From NCBI GenBank assembly GCA_034435375.1, contig DAOTXR010000069.1, forward strand, positions 62,001-126,000: 64,000 bases of DNA, written 5' to 3'. Positions within the stretch are counted from its first letter, which is position 1, and the number at the start of each line of letters is the position of its first letter. The stretch comes from DAOTXR01 sp034435375. Lineage in GTDB: Bacteria > Chloroflexota > Anaerolineae > Aggregatilineales > UBA3940. The notes beneath the pieces were generated by a model. It had not been told where the DNA came from. It made no database searches and worked only from the letters and a program-made list of their open reading frames with translations. This document shows positions 17,993 through 27,430 of this stretch, piece by piece. Made by a program: the position numbers and the translations under genes.

Positions 17993-18031
17993 CGTTTGCT
18001 CCATATCTCCTGCCGTCCTCAACTCTGCGGC

Positions 18032-19120
18032 TTAAGGCTGGGTCCCCCCCGACGGAGTAGGTATCGTTTCGTAGGTCTGCTGAGCGCCTGCTTGCTGCAT
18101 CAACTGCTGAAGGTCAAACAGGAAGGGGCTGTTGCTGGGTATGATGATCAGGCGCACCTGGTCCCCTAGCTGGTTGATGTACTGCCACTGGATCAGGTTC
18201 GGATTCTGAGTAAGCACCTCATTGATCAGCCGCAAAGCCTCGGCGTCAGCCTCAGCGCGGATGATGGTCGCCTCAGCATCGCTTTCTGCCGCGATCACGA
18301 CCGCGTCGGCGCGGCCCTGGGCCTCGACACGCACTTGTTCGGCCTCCTGACGAGCCTGCTCGACGCGCCGCTGAGCCTGCTGGGCCTCCTGTTCGGCGAT
18401 CTGCTTCTGTTCGATGGCCTGGGTGAACTGATCGGAGAACGAGATGTCACGGATGAGGAAGTTAGTCAGAATGAAGCCCTGCGGTTGAATCTGCTCCTTG
18501 AGGGCATCAAAAACCTGGGTTTCAAGCTGGGCGCGCCCACCGCTGTAGATCTCCTCGGCTCCATATAGCGAGACTAAATTCCTCACCTCGGAGCGCGTCT
18601 GGGGCACAATGAAGCCCTCCTCGTAAGTGTTGCGCCAGCTACGATGAATCTGGTTGATCTGGGTGGGGTCTAGCTTGTAGATCACTGTGACATCAACATT
18701 GATGGTCTGGCCGTCTTTTGAGATGGCGCGCACAGCACTATACATCCCGGCCTCACCAGCCTGGTTGTATGCCTCTGTCACGCCAGCCATGGTCACGCTC
18801 TGCTGGCTGGCATCGTAGACAATCACCTGATCGATAAAAGGAATCACCCAGTGGAGGCCGGAGCCGAGCGGCTCGCGCAGCGAAGCATCCCCCTGGGCCG
18901 TCTGGCGAAAGACCACGCCTACTTCATTGGGCTGGATCAGCACCAGGCCGGCGTTCAAGGCAATAATCACCACCACCACGATCAGGCTGATGGCAGCCAG
19001 CAGGACGCCGGGTTGAGCTTTGCGTCCGCGGGCGCTGTTCATCACCGCCAGGGCAATGCCGCCTATGATCCCTAGGACAAAGAGTGCAATCAGGAAATTC
19101 AGAACGCCCTTAATAGCCAT
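18032..19120 (-). CDS. SPFH/prohibitin-family membrane protein (HflC-like)
   Basis: 362 residues. Two N-terminal hydrophobic segments (~5-27 and ~38-62) are followed by the SPFH/band-7 domain (~63-240) beginning VLIQPNEVGVVFRQ, with QTRSEVRNLVSLYGAEEIYS. A long charged coiled coil follows (~245-300, rich in EQ/EAEQVRVEAQGRA). The family forms membrane-bound rings that organise microdomains and modulate proteases such as FtsH. No protease gene adjoins it, so it is not an hflKC operon. Confidence 0.85.
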   Translation of the reverse strand: MAIKGVLNFLIALFVLGIIGGIALAVMNSARGRKAQPGVLLAAISLIVVVVIIALNAGLVLIQPNEVGVVFRQTAQGDASLREPLGSGLHWVIPFIDQVIVYDASQQSVTMAGVTEAYNQAGEAGMYSAVRAISKDGQTINVDVTVIYKLDPTQINQIHRSWRNTYEEGFIVPQTRSEVRNLVSLYGAEEIYSGGRAQLETQVFDALKEQIQPQGFILTNFLIRDISFSDQFTQAIEQKQIAEQEAQQAQRRVEQARQEAEQVRVEAQGRADAVVIAAESDAEATIIRAEADAEALRLINEVLTQNPNLIQWQYINQLGDQVRLIIIPSNSPFLFDLQQLMQQAGAQQTYETIPTPSGGTQP

Positions 19121-19311
19121 GAAATAATGTCCTCCTCAACTAGCCCAGCAGATTAAACAGAACTGACTCTGATTCCAATGTGCACACCAATCAAATTATA
19201 ACCGATGTCTCGCGTTGGCACAGCCCCAAAAAACTGGGGGAGCACGTCTACCTTGAGCCAGCGCCAGAGGGGTTGCCGCACGGCAAGGCCAGCGGGTATC
19301 ATTAACCTCAT

Positions 19312-20091
19312 ATGGCACCACAGCTTGGACGGATCGGATCGATCACTCTCTGGACATATACCGTGCTGCTGGCCGCCGCGATTCTGGTTGGCCTAGCTAT
19401 GTTAGCCTGGCAGGGTTGGCGTACCGAGAAGCGTGCCAATGCCTGGATCGATGCAGGGCTGCTGGCCCTGATGGGAGGGATTGTGGGTGGGCGAGCGGTG
19501 CACGTCGCGATCCACTGGCCTTACTTCTCAGATCACGTAGTTGAGGCCATCCAGGTGTGGCATGGCGGCCTGGACTGGCATGGGGCGCTGCTGACCGGCC
19601 TAGCTGTGCTGGCCCTAGCCTGCCGCTGGCGGCAGGTGATCTGGCGGCAGGCCACCGATGCGCTGGCGTTTGCGTTGCCAGCGGGAGCCGTGCTGGTGTA
19701 CACAGGCTGCTTGGCCGATCGCTGCGCGGCTGGTCGGGCTGTCGACTCACTAGCCGGCTACGCGCCTCTGGTGGTGGCCGAGCTACCTGACCTGTACGGC
19801 CTGGTCCAACCGCGCTTTAACAGCCAACTGTTTGGGATCGTGCTGGGGGCTATCCTGCTGGCCATGGCGTGGTTAGCTGCCCGCCTTGTCCATCGCCCAG
19901 GCGTGTGCTTGTGGCTGATGATGGCTCTGCTGGGGTTAGGTGTGTTCGGCATTGGTTACACCCGTGGCGAGGCAGCGCCTATGGTCGGTGGACTACGGCT
20001 TGATCAGGCGCTCGATCTGGTCGTAGCCGCCGTGGGACTGAGCGGGGCAGGCGTCGCCGCGCTCACCTTCCACCCAGCGGCTGAGGACTGA
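19312..20091 (+). CDS. Prolipoprotein diacylglyceryl transferase-like membrane protein
   Basis: 259 residues, about seven hydrophobic segments. The Lgt-like motifs are GGRAVHVAIHWPYFSDH near residue 60 and WHGGLDWHGALLTG near 82, including the HG pair. However, the usual GRIGNxxNxExxG block is replaced by YTGCLADRCAAGR (~130), so the conserved Arg and Asn are not obvious. It may be a diverged Lgt or a paralogue with another lipid-transfer role. Two lipoproteins in this window show the organism needs an Lgt. The ATG has no clear Shine-Dalgarno. Confidence 0.7.
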   Translation: MAPQLGRIGSITLWTYTVLLAAAILVGLAMLAWQGWRTEKRANAWIDAGLLALMGGIVGGRAVHVAIHWPYFSDHVVEAIQVWHGGLDWHGALLTGLAVLALACRWRQVIWRQATDALAFALPAGAVLVYTGCLADRCAAGRAVDSLAGYAPLVVAELPDLYGLVQPRFNSQLFGIVLGAILLAMAWLAARLVHRPGVCLWLMMALLGLGVFGIGYTRGEAAPMVGGLRLDQALDLVVAAVGLSGAGVAALTFHPAAED

Positions 20092-20116
20092 ATGAGGCAG
20101 CCCCTGGAGGGTCAAC

Positions 20117-20980
20117 ATGCGTTTTTCCCTGGGTCTTGCTCAGATCAATACAGTTCTTGGGAACGTGCAAGCCAACCTGGACAAACACCTGAGCCTGATC
20201 GACCAAGCCTGCCAGCAGAATGTTGACTTGATCTGCTTCCCTGAGCTGTCACTGACCGGCTACAATCTCCAGGACTTGAGTTACGATGTGGCCACTCAAC
20301 CTGCCAGGGACAATCCCGTCTTCAAGCCGCTGTACAAGGCCAGCCGCCACCTAGACATCGTGGTCGGATTTGTCGACGAGGACGCGCGGCACCGTTTCTA
20401 TATCGCAGCGGCCTATCTGAGCCAGGGCGAGCTGGTCCATGTGCATCGCAAAGTCTACCTGCCGACCTATACGCTGTTTGATGAGGGACGTTACTTCGCG
20501 TGGGGCAACGACCTGCGTGCTTTCGACACACGCTTTGGGCGGGTTGGCCTGTTGATCTGTGAGGATTTCTGGCATGCCAGTCCACCCTACTTGCTATGGC
20601 TAGACGGAGCCGACATCCTGTTGCTGATGTCGGCCAGCCCAGGCCGCGGCCTGGACAAGCAAGAGAAACTAGCCAGTACCCGTTGGGTTGAGCGGGTCAC
20701 ACAGGCTTATGCCGGGCTATTTACGGCCTTTGTCGCGCATGTCAACCGGGTCGGCCTAGAGGATGGGTTCATCTTTTGGGGAGGATCGTTGGTTTACGAT
20801 CCGGATGGTGAGCTGCTGGCCCAGGCTCCCTATCTGGATGAGGCTCTGCTGACCGTCCCCATCGACACTGGGCACCTGCATCGCACCCGCTCACGCCTGC
20901 CGCTGCTGCGCGACGAGCGCACCACGCTTACGGCCCAGACGTTGGAGCGCATCCTGCACACCGCGCCGGACAGGGGTTGA
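20117..20980 (+). CDS. Nitrilase-superfamily amidase, glutaminase partner of NAD synthetase
   Basis: 287 residues. The Glu-Lys-Cys triad of carbon-nitrogen hydrolases is present: Glu in LICFPELSLTGYN (~43), Lys in HVHRKVYLPTY (~115) and Cys in GLLICEDFWH (~152). YLPTYTLFDEGRYF and ICEDFWH resemble the glutaminase half of fused NadE. The stop is 3 nt before the nadE ATG. I infer that the two proteins together make a glutamine-dependent NAD synthetase with the amidase releasing ammonia. A stand-alone amidase is the alternative. Confidence 0.85.
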   Translation: MRFSLGLAQINTVLGNVQANLDKHLSLIDQACQQNVDLICFPELSLTGYNLQDLSYDVATQPARDNPVFKPLYKASRHLDIVVGFVDEDARHRFYIAAAYLSQGELVHVHRKVYLPTYTLFDEGRYFAWGNDLRAFDTRFGRVGLLICEDFWHASPPYLLWLDGADILLLMSASPGRGLDKQEKLASTRWVERVTQAYAGLFTAFVAHVNRVGLEDGFIFWGGSLVYDPDGELLAQAPYLDEALLTVPIDTGHLHRTRSRLPLLRDERTTLTAQTLERILHTAPDRG

Positions 20981-20983
20981 TCT

Positions 20984-21823
20984 ATGGCTATCACCCACCT
21001 TTTGGAGCAGATGGAGATCAACACAGACCTCGCCCGCCGCGCGATCACCCAGTTTCTCAGGGACGAGGTGCAGCGGGTTGGATTTCGCCGGGCTGTGATC
21101 GGTCTGTCCGGCGGCGTGGACTCATCGCTGGTAGCCTTCCTGGCCGCCGAAGCTCTGGGGCGAGAAAACGTGCTGGGTCTGCGGATGCCATACCAGACCT
21201 CAGTCGCAGAAAGCTACGAGCATGCCGGCCTGCTGATCGAGCGCCTGGGGATCTGCCACGACACAGTAGACATCACGCCGATGGTTGAGCCTCTCTTTGA
21301 GCGCTTCCCAGACATCACCCCCCTGCGCCGAGGCAACGCGATGGCTCGCCAACGTATGATCGTGCTGTTTGACCAGTCGGCAGCCTTCGATGCATTGGTC
21401 ATTGGCACCAGCAACAAGACCGAGACGCTGCTGGGCTATACCACGCTGTTCGGAGATAACGCCGCTGCCCTGCAGCCCATCGGCGACCTATATAAGTGCC
21501 AGGTGCGGCAACTGGCCCGCGCGGTGGGGGTGCCAGAGGCAATCGTCAGCAAGCCCCCCTCTGCCGATCTGTGGCCCGGCCAGACCGATGAGGGCGAGCT
21601 GGGCTACACCTATGACGAGGCTGATCAGCTTCTTTACCTGCTCGTCGACCGACGTTACACGCTCGATGAGGCGGTAGACGCCGGGTTCCCACGGGCGTTT
21701 GTCGAGAAGGTATGGCGCACCGTCCGGCTGACGCACTACAAGCGCCGCCCGCCAATCATCGCCAAGCTGTCACAGCGCACAATCGGCCACGACTTCCTGT
21801 ATATGCGCGACTGGGGGACGTAG
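20984..21823 (+). CDS. nadE: NAD synthetase
   Basis: 279 residues. N-type ATP pyrophosphatase loop SGGVDSSLVAFLAAE (~43), IGTSNKTETLLGYTTLFGDN (~143) with the NaAD/ATP contacts, and KPPSADLWPGQTDEGELGYT (~188). It adenylates deamido-NAD and amidates it to NAD. Length matches the ammonia-type enzyme that lacks an N-terminal glutaminase domain. That function seems to be encoded separately just upstream. Confidence 0.94.
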   Translation: MAITHLLEQMEINTDLARRAITQFLRDEVQRVGFRRAVIGLSGGVDSSLVAFLAAEALGRENVLGLRMPYQTSVAESYEHAGLLIERLGICHDTVDITPMVEPLFERFPDITPLRRGNAMARQRMIVLFDQSAAFDALVIGTSNKTETLLGYTTLFGDNAAALQPIGDLYKCQVRQLARAVGVPEAIVSKPPSADLWPGQTDEGELGYTYDEADQLLYLLVDRRYTLDEAVDAGFPRAFVEKVWRTVRLTHYKRRPPIIAKLSQRTIGHDFLYMRDWGT

Positions 21824-21909
21824 CCGCAGGGCACATATCCTTCTCTGCTCCTGGCCCCTACATGCGATACAGTGCTCGGCTTGAGCTATTCTCAAGAGGG
21901 AGCGCCATT

Positions 21910-24096
21910 TTGACCTCACCCATTCTGAAGGGACTGAATGACCAGCAACGGGCTGCCGTCACTGCGCCGGATGGGCCGGTGCTGATCCTGGCCGGGCCGG
22001 GCAGTGGCAAAACCCGCGTGCTCACCCACCGCATCGCCTGGTTGGTTCAGGAGCGGAGCGTACCGGCCTGGCGTATCATGGCAATGACCTTCACCAACAA
22101 AGCGGCCCGTGAGATGCGCCAGCGCGTCGAGGGGTTGTTGGGGGGATCGTTGCGCGATACTCGGCTGGGCACTTTCCACGCTATCTGTGCGCGCATCCTG
22201 CGCGAGCAGGCTAGCAAAGGCTATCTGCCCCTCTCACGCGAATATGTCATCTTCGACACATCCGATCAGAAGGCGCTGATCAAGGCGGTGATCGTCGATG
22301 ACCTGGGCCTGGATGAGAAACACTATCAGCCCGATCGCATCCTGAACGTCATCTCACAAGCCAAGAATGAGCTGATCACCCCCCAGGATTTCCAGCCCCG
22401 CTCCTACTTCGACGAGATAGTCAAACGCGCCTATGAACGTTACCAGCAGCGGCTGGCGGCCAACAATGCCGTAGACTTCGACGACCTGCTGATGCACACT
22501 GCGCTCCTGTTTGCCAACCACCCGGAGGTGTTGGCATACTACCAGAACCACTACGACTATGTCCTGGTCGATGAGTTCCAAGATACCAATGGCGCCCAGT
22601 ACGCCCTGCTCAGGCATCTGGCGGCCCAGCGTCGCAATCTGTTCTGCGTCGGTGATGAAGATCAGTCGATCTACCGCTGGCGTGGGGCTGACTACCGCAA
22701 CATCATGCGCCTGCGCGAGGATTACCCTGACCTGGTCACCATCCTGCTTGAGCAAAACTACCGCTCCACTCAGTTGATCCTCGATGCAGCTCGCGCCGTG
22801 ATCGACAAGAATCCGCACCGCACCGCCAAAAAGCTGTTCACCGAACAGCACGGCGGCCCGGCTATCCTGCTCTACGAGGCGCACAACGAGCAGTACGAGG
22901 CGCAGTTTGTAGTGGATCAGATCGCAACGCTGGTGGCGACCCACGAGGCAGAGCCAGGCGAGATCGCCGTGATGTACCGTACCAACGCCCAGTCGCGCGT
23001 GTTGGAGGACGCCTTCGTGCGGGCCAATCTCCCTTACCGGCTGGTAGGTGCCACGCGCTTCTACGCTCGGCGCGAGATTAAGGATGTGCTGGCCTACTTG
23101 CGGGTGATCCACAACCCGAATGATGCCGTCAGCCTGGCGCGGGTGATCAACATTCCACCGCGTGGCATAGGCAGCAAGACCATCGAGACGCTCGAAGCGT
23201 GGGCCAGGCAGATGCAGGTCTCGTCTGGAGCTGCATTGCAGCGTCTGGCTGAACAGCCAGACAGCGGGCCTTTCAATGGGCGGGGCCGAGACGCGCTGCT
23301 GACCTTCGCCAGGATGCTGCATGGCTGGCGTCAGGTGTATGCTGAGATGCCGATCCGCACACTGCTCAAGCTGGTGTTGGATGAAACTGGCTATCTCAAC
23401 AGTCTAGATGACGGCACCCCCCAAGGCGATGAACGGCAGGCCAACGTGATGGAGCTGGTCAATCTGGCCGCCGAGTTCGAAGAGCTTCCGCTCTCGACGT
23501 TCCTGGAGGAAGTATCGCTCGTCTCAGACGTGGACAACCTGGATGAGCGTGCTAATGCCCCCTCACTTCTGACACTTCATGCCGCCAAGGGACTTGAGTT
23601 TGATGCGGTGTTCATCGTAGGGTTAGAGGAGAACCTGCTGCCGCACCAGCGCTCCATCGGCGACCCAGAACAGATGGCCGAGGAGCGACGGTTGATGTAT
23701 GTCGGCATGACGCGCGCCCGTCGACTGTTGTATCTGGTCTATGCCTTCCGGCGGTCCTCGTGGGGTGACAGCACTCTGAATCTGCGCTCCCGTTTTATCG
23801 ACGACATTCCGGTCGATCTGACCATGCCTGTTCCATCCATCAGTGCTGGCCCAGCAGCATACGACATCGGGAGAAGGTCTGGTCTTCCACTGTCCGCTGC
23901 GGCTGGAGGGAGCGCAGCACGCGCCGTCACCCAGTTCCGGGCTGGGCAGCGTGTCAAACATGCCCGGTTTGGCGAAGGCATTGTGATCGAGAGCCGCCTC
24001 AGTGGAGCTGACGAGGAAGTCAGCGTCGTGTTCGACACAGCCGGGCTGAAACGTCTGCTGGCCAGCTTTGCCAACCTGACGCTGCTCGATGAGTAA
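21910..24096 (+). CDS. UvrD/PcrA-type superfamily 1 DNA helicase
   Basis: 728 residues from TTG 21910, chosen because AGAGGGAG lies 7 nt upstream and the first residues (TSPILKGLNDQQRAAV) match the family N-terminus. The open frame extends back into nadE and an ATG at 21862 is possible. Motifs: Walker A LAGPGSGKTRVLTHRIA, DEFQDT in motif II, GDEDQSIYRWRGAD in motif III, EQNYRS in motif IV, and motifs V/VI TLHAAKGLEFDAVFIVG and YVGMTRARRLLYL. The C-terminus has a Tudor-like segment (GQRVKHARFGEG) seen in PcrA. Repair or replication helicase. Confidence 0.93.
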   Translation: MTSPILKGLNDQQRAAVTAPDGPVLILAGPGSGKTRVLTHRIAWLVQERSVPAWRIMAMTFTNKAAREMRQRVEGLLGGSLRDTRLGTFHAICARILREQASKGYLPLSREYVIFDTSDQKALIKAVIVDDLGLDEKHYQPDRILNVISQAKNELITPQDFQPRSYFDEIVKRAYERYQQRLAANNAVDFDDLLMHTALLFANHPEVLAYYQNHYDYVLVDEFQDTNGAQYALLRHLAAQRRNLFCVGDEDQSIYRWRGADYRNIMRLREDYPDLVTILLEQNYRSTQLILDAARAVIDKNPHRTAKKLFTEQHGGPAILLYEAHNEQYEAQFVVDQIATLVATHEAEPGEIAVMYRTNAQSRVLEDAFVRANLPYRLVGATRFYARREIKDVLAYLRVIHNPNDAVSLARVINIPPRGIGSKTIETLEAWARQMQVSSGAALQRLAEQPDSGPFNGRGRDALLTFARMLHGWRQVYAEMPIRTLLKLVLDETGYLNSLDDGTPQGDERQANVMELVNLAAEFEELPLSTFLEEVSLVSDVDNLDERANAPSLLTLHAAKGLEFDAVFIVGLEENLLPHQRSIGDPEQMAEERRLMYVGMTRARRLLYLVYAFRRSSWGDSTLNLRSRFIDDIPVDLTMPVPSISAGPAAYDIGRRSGLPLSAAAGGSAARAVTQFRAGQRVKHARFGEGIVIESRLSGADEEVSVVFDTAGLKRLLASFANLTLLDE

Positions 24097-24167
24097 TGTC
24101 TAGCCGAAATCACTTCCAGCCCAATGTTTGAGTCTGGAAAAGGCGCTAAGACCTTCCTGCAAAGCGC

Positions 24168-25334
24168 TCAAGCTCCCTTGCCATTGAGCGGAAGGTAGGC
24201 AGTGATGGCTGTTCCCTTGCCTGGAGCCGACGTGATCTCCATCCGTCCCCCCACCGAACGCACCCGCAGCTTCATGTTTGAAAGGCCGTGCCCCAGACGA
24301 TGGTTGGCCTTGTCCGGGTCAAAGCCGATCCCATTGTCCCGCACCCCCAACACAAGCTGTTCATCCTGCACGTCGATGCTGACGGAGAGAGTAGTCGCGG
24401 CAGCATGTTTGGCAGCGTTAGCCAGCGCCTCCTGAACAATATGGAAGGCGGCAGTAGCAATCTGCTCATTTAGACCATGGTCCACTTGAGGATCGCACTC
24501 CAACCGAATGTCGGCCAATGTGTTAGCTTGAAACTCGCGGGCCAACATGGCAATGGCGGCGGTCAAGTTGGCTCCCTCAAAGCGGATGGGGCGCAGGTCC
24601 AGGATGTAGTTGCGGATATCTTTGATGATCATGTTGAGGCCGCTAATGGCTTCGTTGAATCGCTCCTGCGCCGTGGCAGGGTCTTCAACCATCAGACAGC
24701 GCACGTGCTCCAGCGTCAGCCCAACAGCATAGATCGACTGGATAATGCCATCGTGCAGGTCCATGCCAATGCGCTCGCGTTCTTCGAGCACAGCAAGCCG
24801 CTGCATATGCTGATACAGACGCGCATTCTCAATAGCTACTGCTGCATAGCTGGCCAGTGTCTCGATGATCTTCTGATCCTGAAGGCTGAACTCGTCGGCG
24901 TCGATCTTGTTCGTCAGGTAAAGATTGCCCAACAGCCTGCCGCGCGAGCGGATCGGCACTCCCAGAAAGCTGGTCATGGCCGGGTGACCTTCCGGGACTC
25001 CAACTGAGCGTGGATCGTCAGCAATGTCACGGAGCCGGATCGAACGCGCATCCGGCTCAAGCAGCGCACCCAGCAATCCACGACCAACCGGGAGACTACC
25101 GATCTGGTGCTGCTCCTCCTTTGTCATACCAGAGATCACAAACTGTACGAGGTGGCTGCCACTAGGATCGGGGATACCAAGCGCCGCATAGCGGGCCTGG
25201 GCTAGCTCTCGCGCCAAGCCGACAATGCGATTTAGAACCACGGGGAGCGACAACTCAGATGTGATGGTTAGCGCTGCCTCATGGATGGCATCCAGTATCC
25301 CCGCAGACATGCTTTCAAACGGCGACCCTATCAT
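24168..25334 (-). CDS. Cytoplasmic GAF-domain sensor histidine kinase (DevS/NarL class)
   Basis: 388 residues, no membrane span. A GAF domain occupies ~25-175 (GRGLLGALLEPDARSIRL, FLGVPIRSRGRLLGNLYLTN). A HisKA_3 helix with the phospho-His in RIGMDLHDGIIQSIYAVG (~200) is followed by HATPase (FHIVQEALANAAKHA, DNGIGFD and GHGLSNM). It resembles redox or gas-sensing DevS kinases. No receiver gene adjoins it, so its partner is elsewhere. Start is ATG 25334. Confidence 0.88.
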   Translation of the reverse strand: MIGSPFESMSAGILDAIHEAALTITSELSLPVVLNRIVGLARELAQARYAALGIPDPSGSHLVQFVISGMTKEEQHQIGSLPVGRGLLGALLEPDARSIRLRDIADDPRSVGVPEGHPAMTSFLGVPIRSRGRLLGNLYLTNKIDADEFSLQDQKIIETLASYAAVAIENARLYQHMQRLAVLEERERIGMDLHDGIIQSIYAVGLTLEHVRCLMVEDPATAQERFNEAISGLNMIIKDIRNYILDLRPIRFEGANLTAAIAMLAREFQANTLADIRLECDPQVDHGLNEQIATAAFHIVQEALANAAKHAAATTLSVSIDVQDEQLVLGVRDNGIGFDPDKANHRLGHGLSNMKLRVRSVGGRMEITSAPGKGTAITAYLPLNGKGA

Positions 25335-25616
25335 GGATTCGCAGTGTCCTCTGACACAACCTCACGCAACGAAATAACGTCAAAGCCGTGCCATCAAACT
25401 CTCACGAACGGTTTGCAAGATTATAGTAAGTGTACCACATTTCTGATCGGGTGCGCCGTCACACACGAGAATGTTAACTGCCTGTTACTCACGTCCTCAT
25501 GCCTGACACATCTCTGGATCGGAGTCTTTGCTGTCGAGTCGTTCCACCATGGCAATGTGTGTCATAACTGTGGCCGCCGATGTCTATTTCCCGAATCCTT
25601 GCACGCCTTGCCTTGT

Positions 25617-26615
25617 TCAGCGACCGGTCTGTCGCGCGAAGTCTTCGGGATAGCGATCCCCTTGCACTGCGATCTTTGAGAGGGCGCTCTCAATCTCCTG
25701 GAGATCGTCTGACGTAAGCTCGACGGCAACTGCTCCGATGTTCTCCTCCAGGCGCTCGAGCTTACGGCTGCCCGGTATCGGAACAATCCACGGCTTTTGG
25801 GCCAGCAGCCAGGCAAGCGCGATCTGAGCCGGTGTCGCCCCCTTCCGTTCTGCGACCTGAGCGAGCAAATCGACCAGAACTCGGTTGGCTTTCCGCGCCT
25901 CTGGCGCAAAGCGAGGGATGCGGCTGCGGATATCGGAGCTGTCGAAGGTTGTGTTTTCGTCTATCTTTCCCGTGAGGAAGCCCTTCCCCAGCGGGCTAAA
26001 TGGCACAAAGCCAATGCCGAGTTCCTCGCATGTGGGCAGCACTTCCTCTTCAGGGGCTCTCCACCACAGTGAGTACTCGCTCTGGACCGCCGTGACTGGC
26101 TGGACTGCGTGGGCGCGACGGATGGTTTGTGCTCCTGCCTCCGAAAGGCCAAAGTGCTTGATCTTGCCTTCCTGAATCAGTTCCTTGACGGCCCCTGCCA
26201 CGTCCTCGATGGGCACGTTTGGGTCAACCCGGTGTTGGTAAAACAGATCGATGGCCTCGACCCGGAGGCGCTTGAGTGAGGCTTCGGCGACCCGCTTGAT
26301 TTGCTCTGGCCGACTATCCAGGCCAACCGTAGGACTTGGTCCCTTGTTGGAATCGTGTTTGAACCCGAATTTGGTGGCGATCACCACCTGCCTGCGGAAT
26401 GGCTCCAGGGCTTCGCCCACGAGTTCTTCGTTTGTGAACGGGCCATAGACCTCAGCCGTATCGAAGAAGGTGATGCCGCGTTCGACAGCCGTCCGAATCA
26501 CAGCGATCATTTCCTGCCTGTCGCCAACCGGTTTGTCTCCAAAGCTCATTCTCATGCAGCCAAGCCCGAGAGCCGAAACTTCCAGGCCCCTGTTTCCGAG
26601 TTTGCGCTTTTGCAT
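25617..26615 (-). CDS. Aldo/keto reductase
   Basis: 332 residues from ATG 26615, preceded by AAGGAGGAG at 7 nt spacing. The AKR tetrad is visible: Asp and Tyr in FFDTAEVYGPF (~50), Lys in VIATKFGF (~80) and His in DLFYQHRVDPN (~120). NADPH is bound by the C-terminal IPGSRKLERLEENIGA. It closely follows a MerR regulator on the same strand, suggesting induction by an electrophile or aldehyde. Substrate unknown. Confidence 0.92.
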   Translation of the reverse strand: MQKRKLGNRGLEVSALGLGCMRMSFGDKPVGDRQEMIAVIRTAVERGITFFDTAEVYGPFTNEELVGEALEPFRRQVVIATKFGFKHDSNKGPSPTVGLDSRPEQIKRVAEASLKRLRVEAIDLFYQHRVDPNVPIEDVAGAVKELIQEGKIKHFGLSEAGAQTIRRAHAVQPVTAVQSEYSLWWRAPEEEVLPTCEELGIGFVPFSPLGKGFLTGKIDENTTFDSSDIRSRIPRFAPEARKANRVLVDLLAQVAERKGATPAQIALAWLLAQKPWIVPIPGSRKLERLEENIGAVAVELTSDDLQEIESALSKIAVQGDRYPEDFARQTGR

Positions 26616-26679
26616 TTTTGAACTCCTCCTTTTCATCAATCTGATTATTGCTGGGGCCTGGCCTTCAACCCAGTTCTTT

Positions 26680-27066
26680 TCATTCCTCTACTTGAACGAT
26701 TTCCCTTTCTCTTTTCAAGACAGCGTTTTCGTACACTTCAATTTTGCGATCCAACATATCCAGCATCTTTTGCATTTCTGCCACTCTGACCGCAAGCTGC
26801 TCCCGCTGCTCTTTCAAGATTTCTCTCCTGGCTTCAATGGTCTGGTCGCCCTGTTGAACCAGTCTGAAATACTCGATCAGCGCTCCAATTGGAAGCCCTG
26901 CACTCCTCATGCACTTAATGAATTCGATCCGCCTAATATCGATTTCACTGTAATCCCGGACACCACTGGCACTTCGATTTACTGGCGGGATCAGACCGAT
27001 ACGCTCATAGTAGCGCAGTGTGTCCAACGAAATACCATATCGTTCGCTTACTTCCGAGATTTTCAT
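26680..27066 (-). CDS. MerR-family transcriptional regulator
   Basis: 128 residues. The N-terminal winged helix (MKISEVSERYGISLDTLRYY then ERIGLIPPVNRS) is diagnostic of MerR. A C-terminal coiled coil (~80-120) mediates dimerisation. There is no cysteine cluster for a metal site, so a NmlR/AdhR-like electrophile or redox sensor is more likely than a metal sensor. It lies directly upstream of an aldo/keto reductase and downstream of a MerR-type promoter. Confidence 0.9.
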   Translation of the reverse strand: MKISEVSERYGISLDTLRYYERIGLIPPVNRSASGVRDYSEIDIRRIEFIKCMRSAGLPIGALIEYFRLVQQGDQTIEARREILKEQREQLAVRVAEMQKMLDMLDRKIEVYENAVLKREREIVQVEE

Positions 27067-27087
27067 AAATTTCCCTCCCGTAAAGCC

Positions 27088-27118
27088 AGTATACCCCTTG
27101 GAGTCGACTCCAAGTCAA
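27088..27118 (-). promoter_or_regulatory. MerR-type promoter with 19-bp spacer and palindromic operator
   Basis: On the minus strand TTGACT (27118-27113) and TATACT (27093-27088) are 19 bp apart, the long spacer characteristic of MerR promoters. A perfect 18-bp palindrome CTTGGAGTCGACTCCAAG (27097-27114) fills the spacer. It drives merR and the aldo/keto reductase. Confidence 0.85.
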
Positions 27119-27430
27119 GTTTTGTGAGAATATGAAGCCAAAATCCTTATTGCGTTAGGCGGGGCCGGAGCGATCTGGTCCCGCATTGTGTGGGGGAGAT
27201 GACTAAAAACATGGGCACAGGAAATCGATGAGGGGGTGGGATAATCCGGGGAACGCTGGAGGCGATGGAATCAGGGGTCGAAGAAGAATCTTCTCTTCGT
27301 TGGCAGGCAGCATCAAATTGTCTGTGATGGCCCACGTGGATATGATCGCTTCGATCATCTTTGGATCTGGGTTCAAGCAGTGTGAGCATCAATGAGCCAT
27401 CACAAGTTGGCTGCTGCCTTCAGGATTGCC

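Noticed and set aside
17762..18022. 86-codon minus-strand frame in the ilvE leader
   Set aside because: Crosses a strong hairpin and contains no leader-peptide run of Leu, Ile or Val codons.
22354..23322. 322-codon minus-strand frame opposite the UvrD/PcrA gene
   Set aside because: Shadow of conserved helicase codons, with no recognisable domain.
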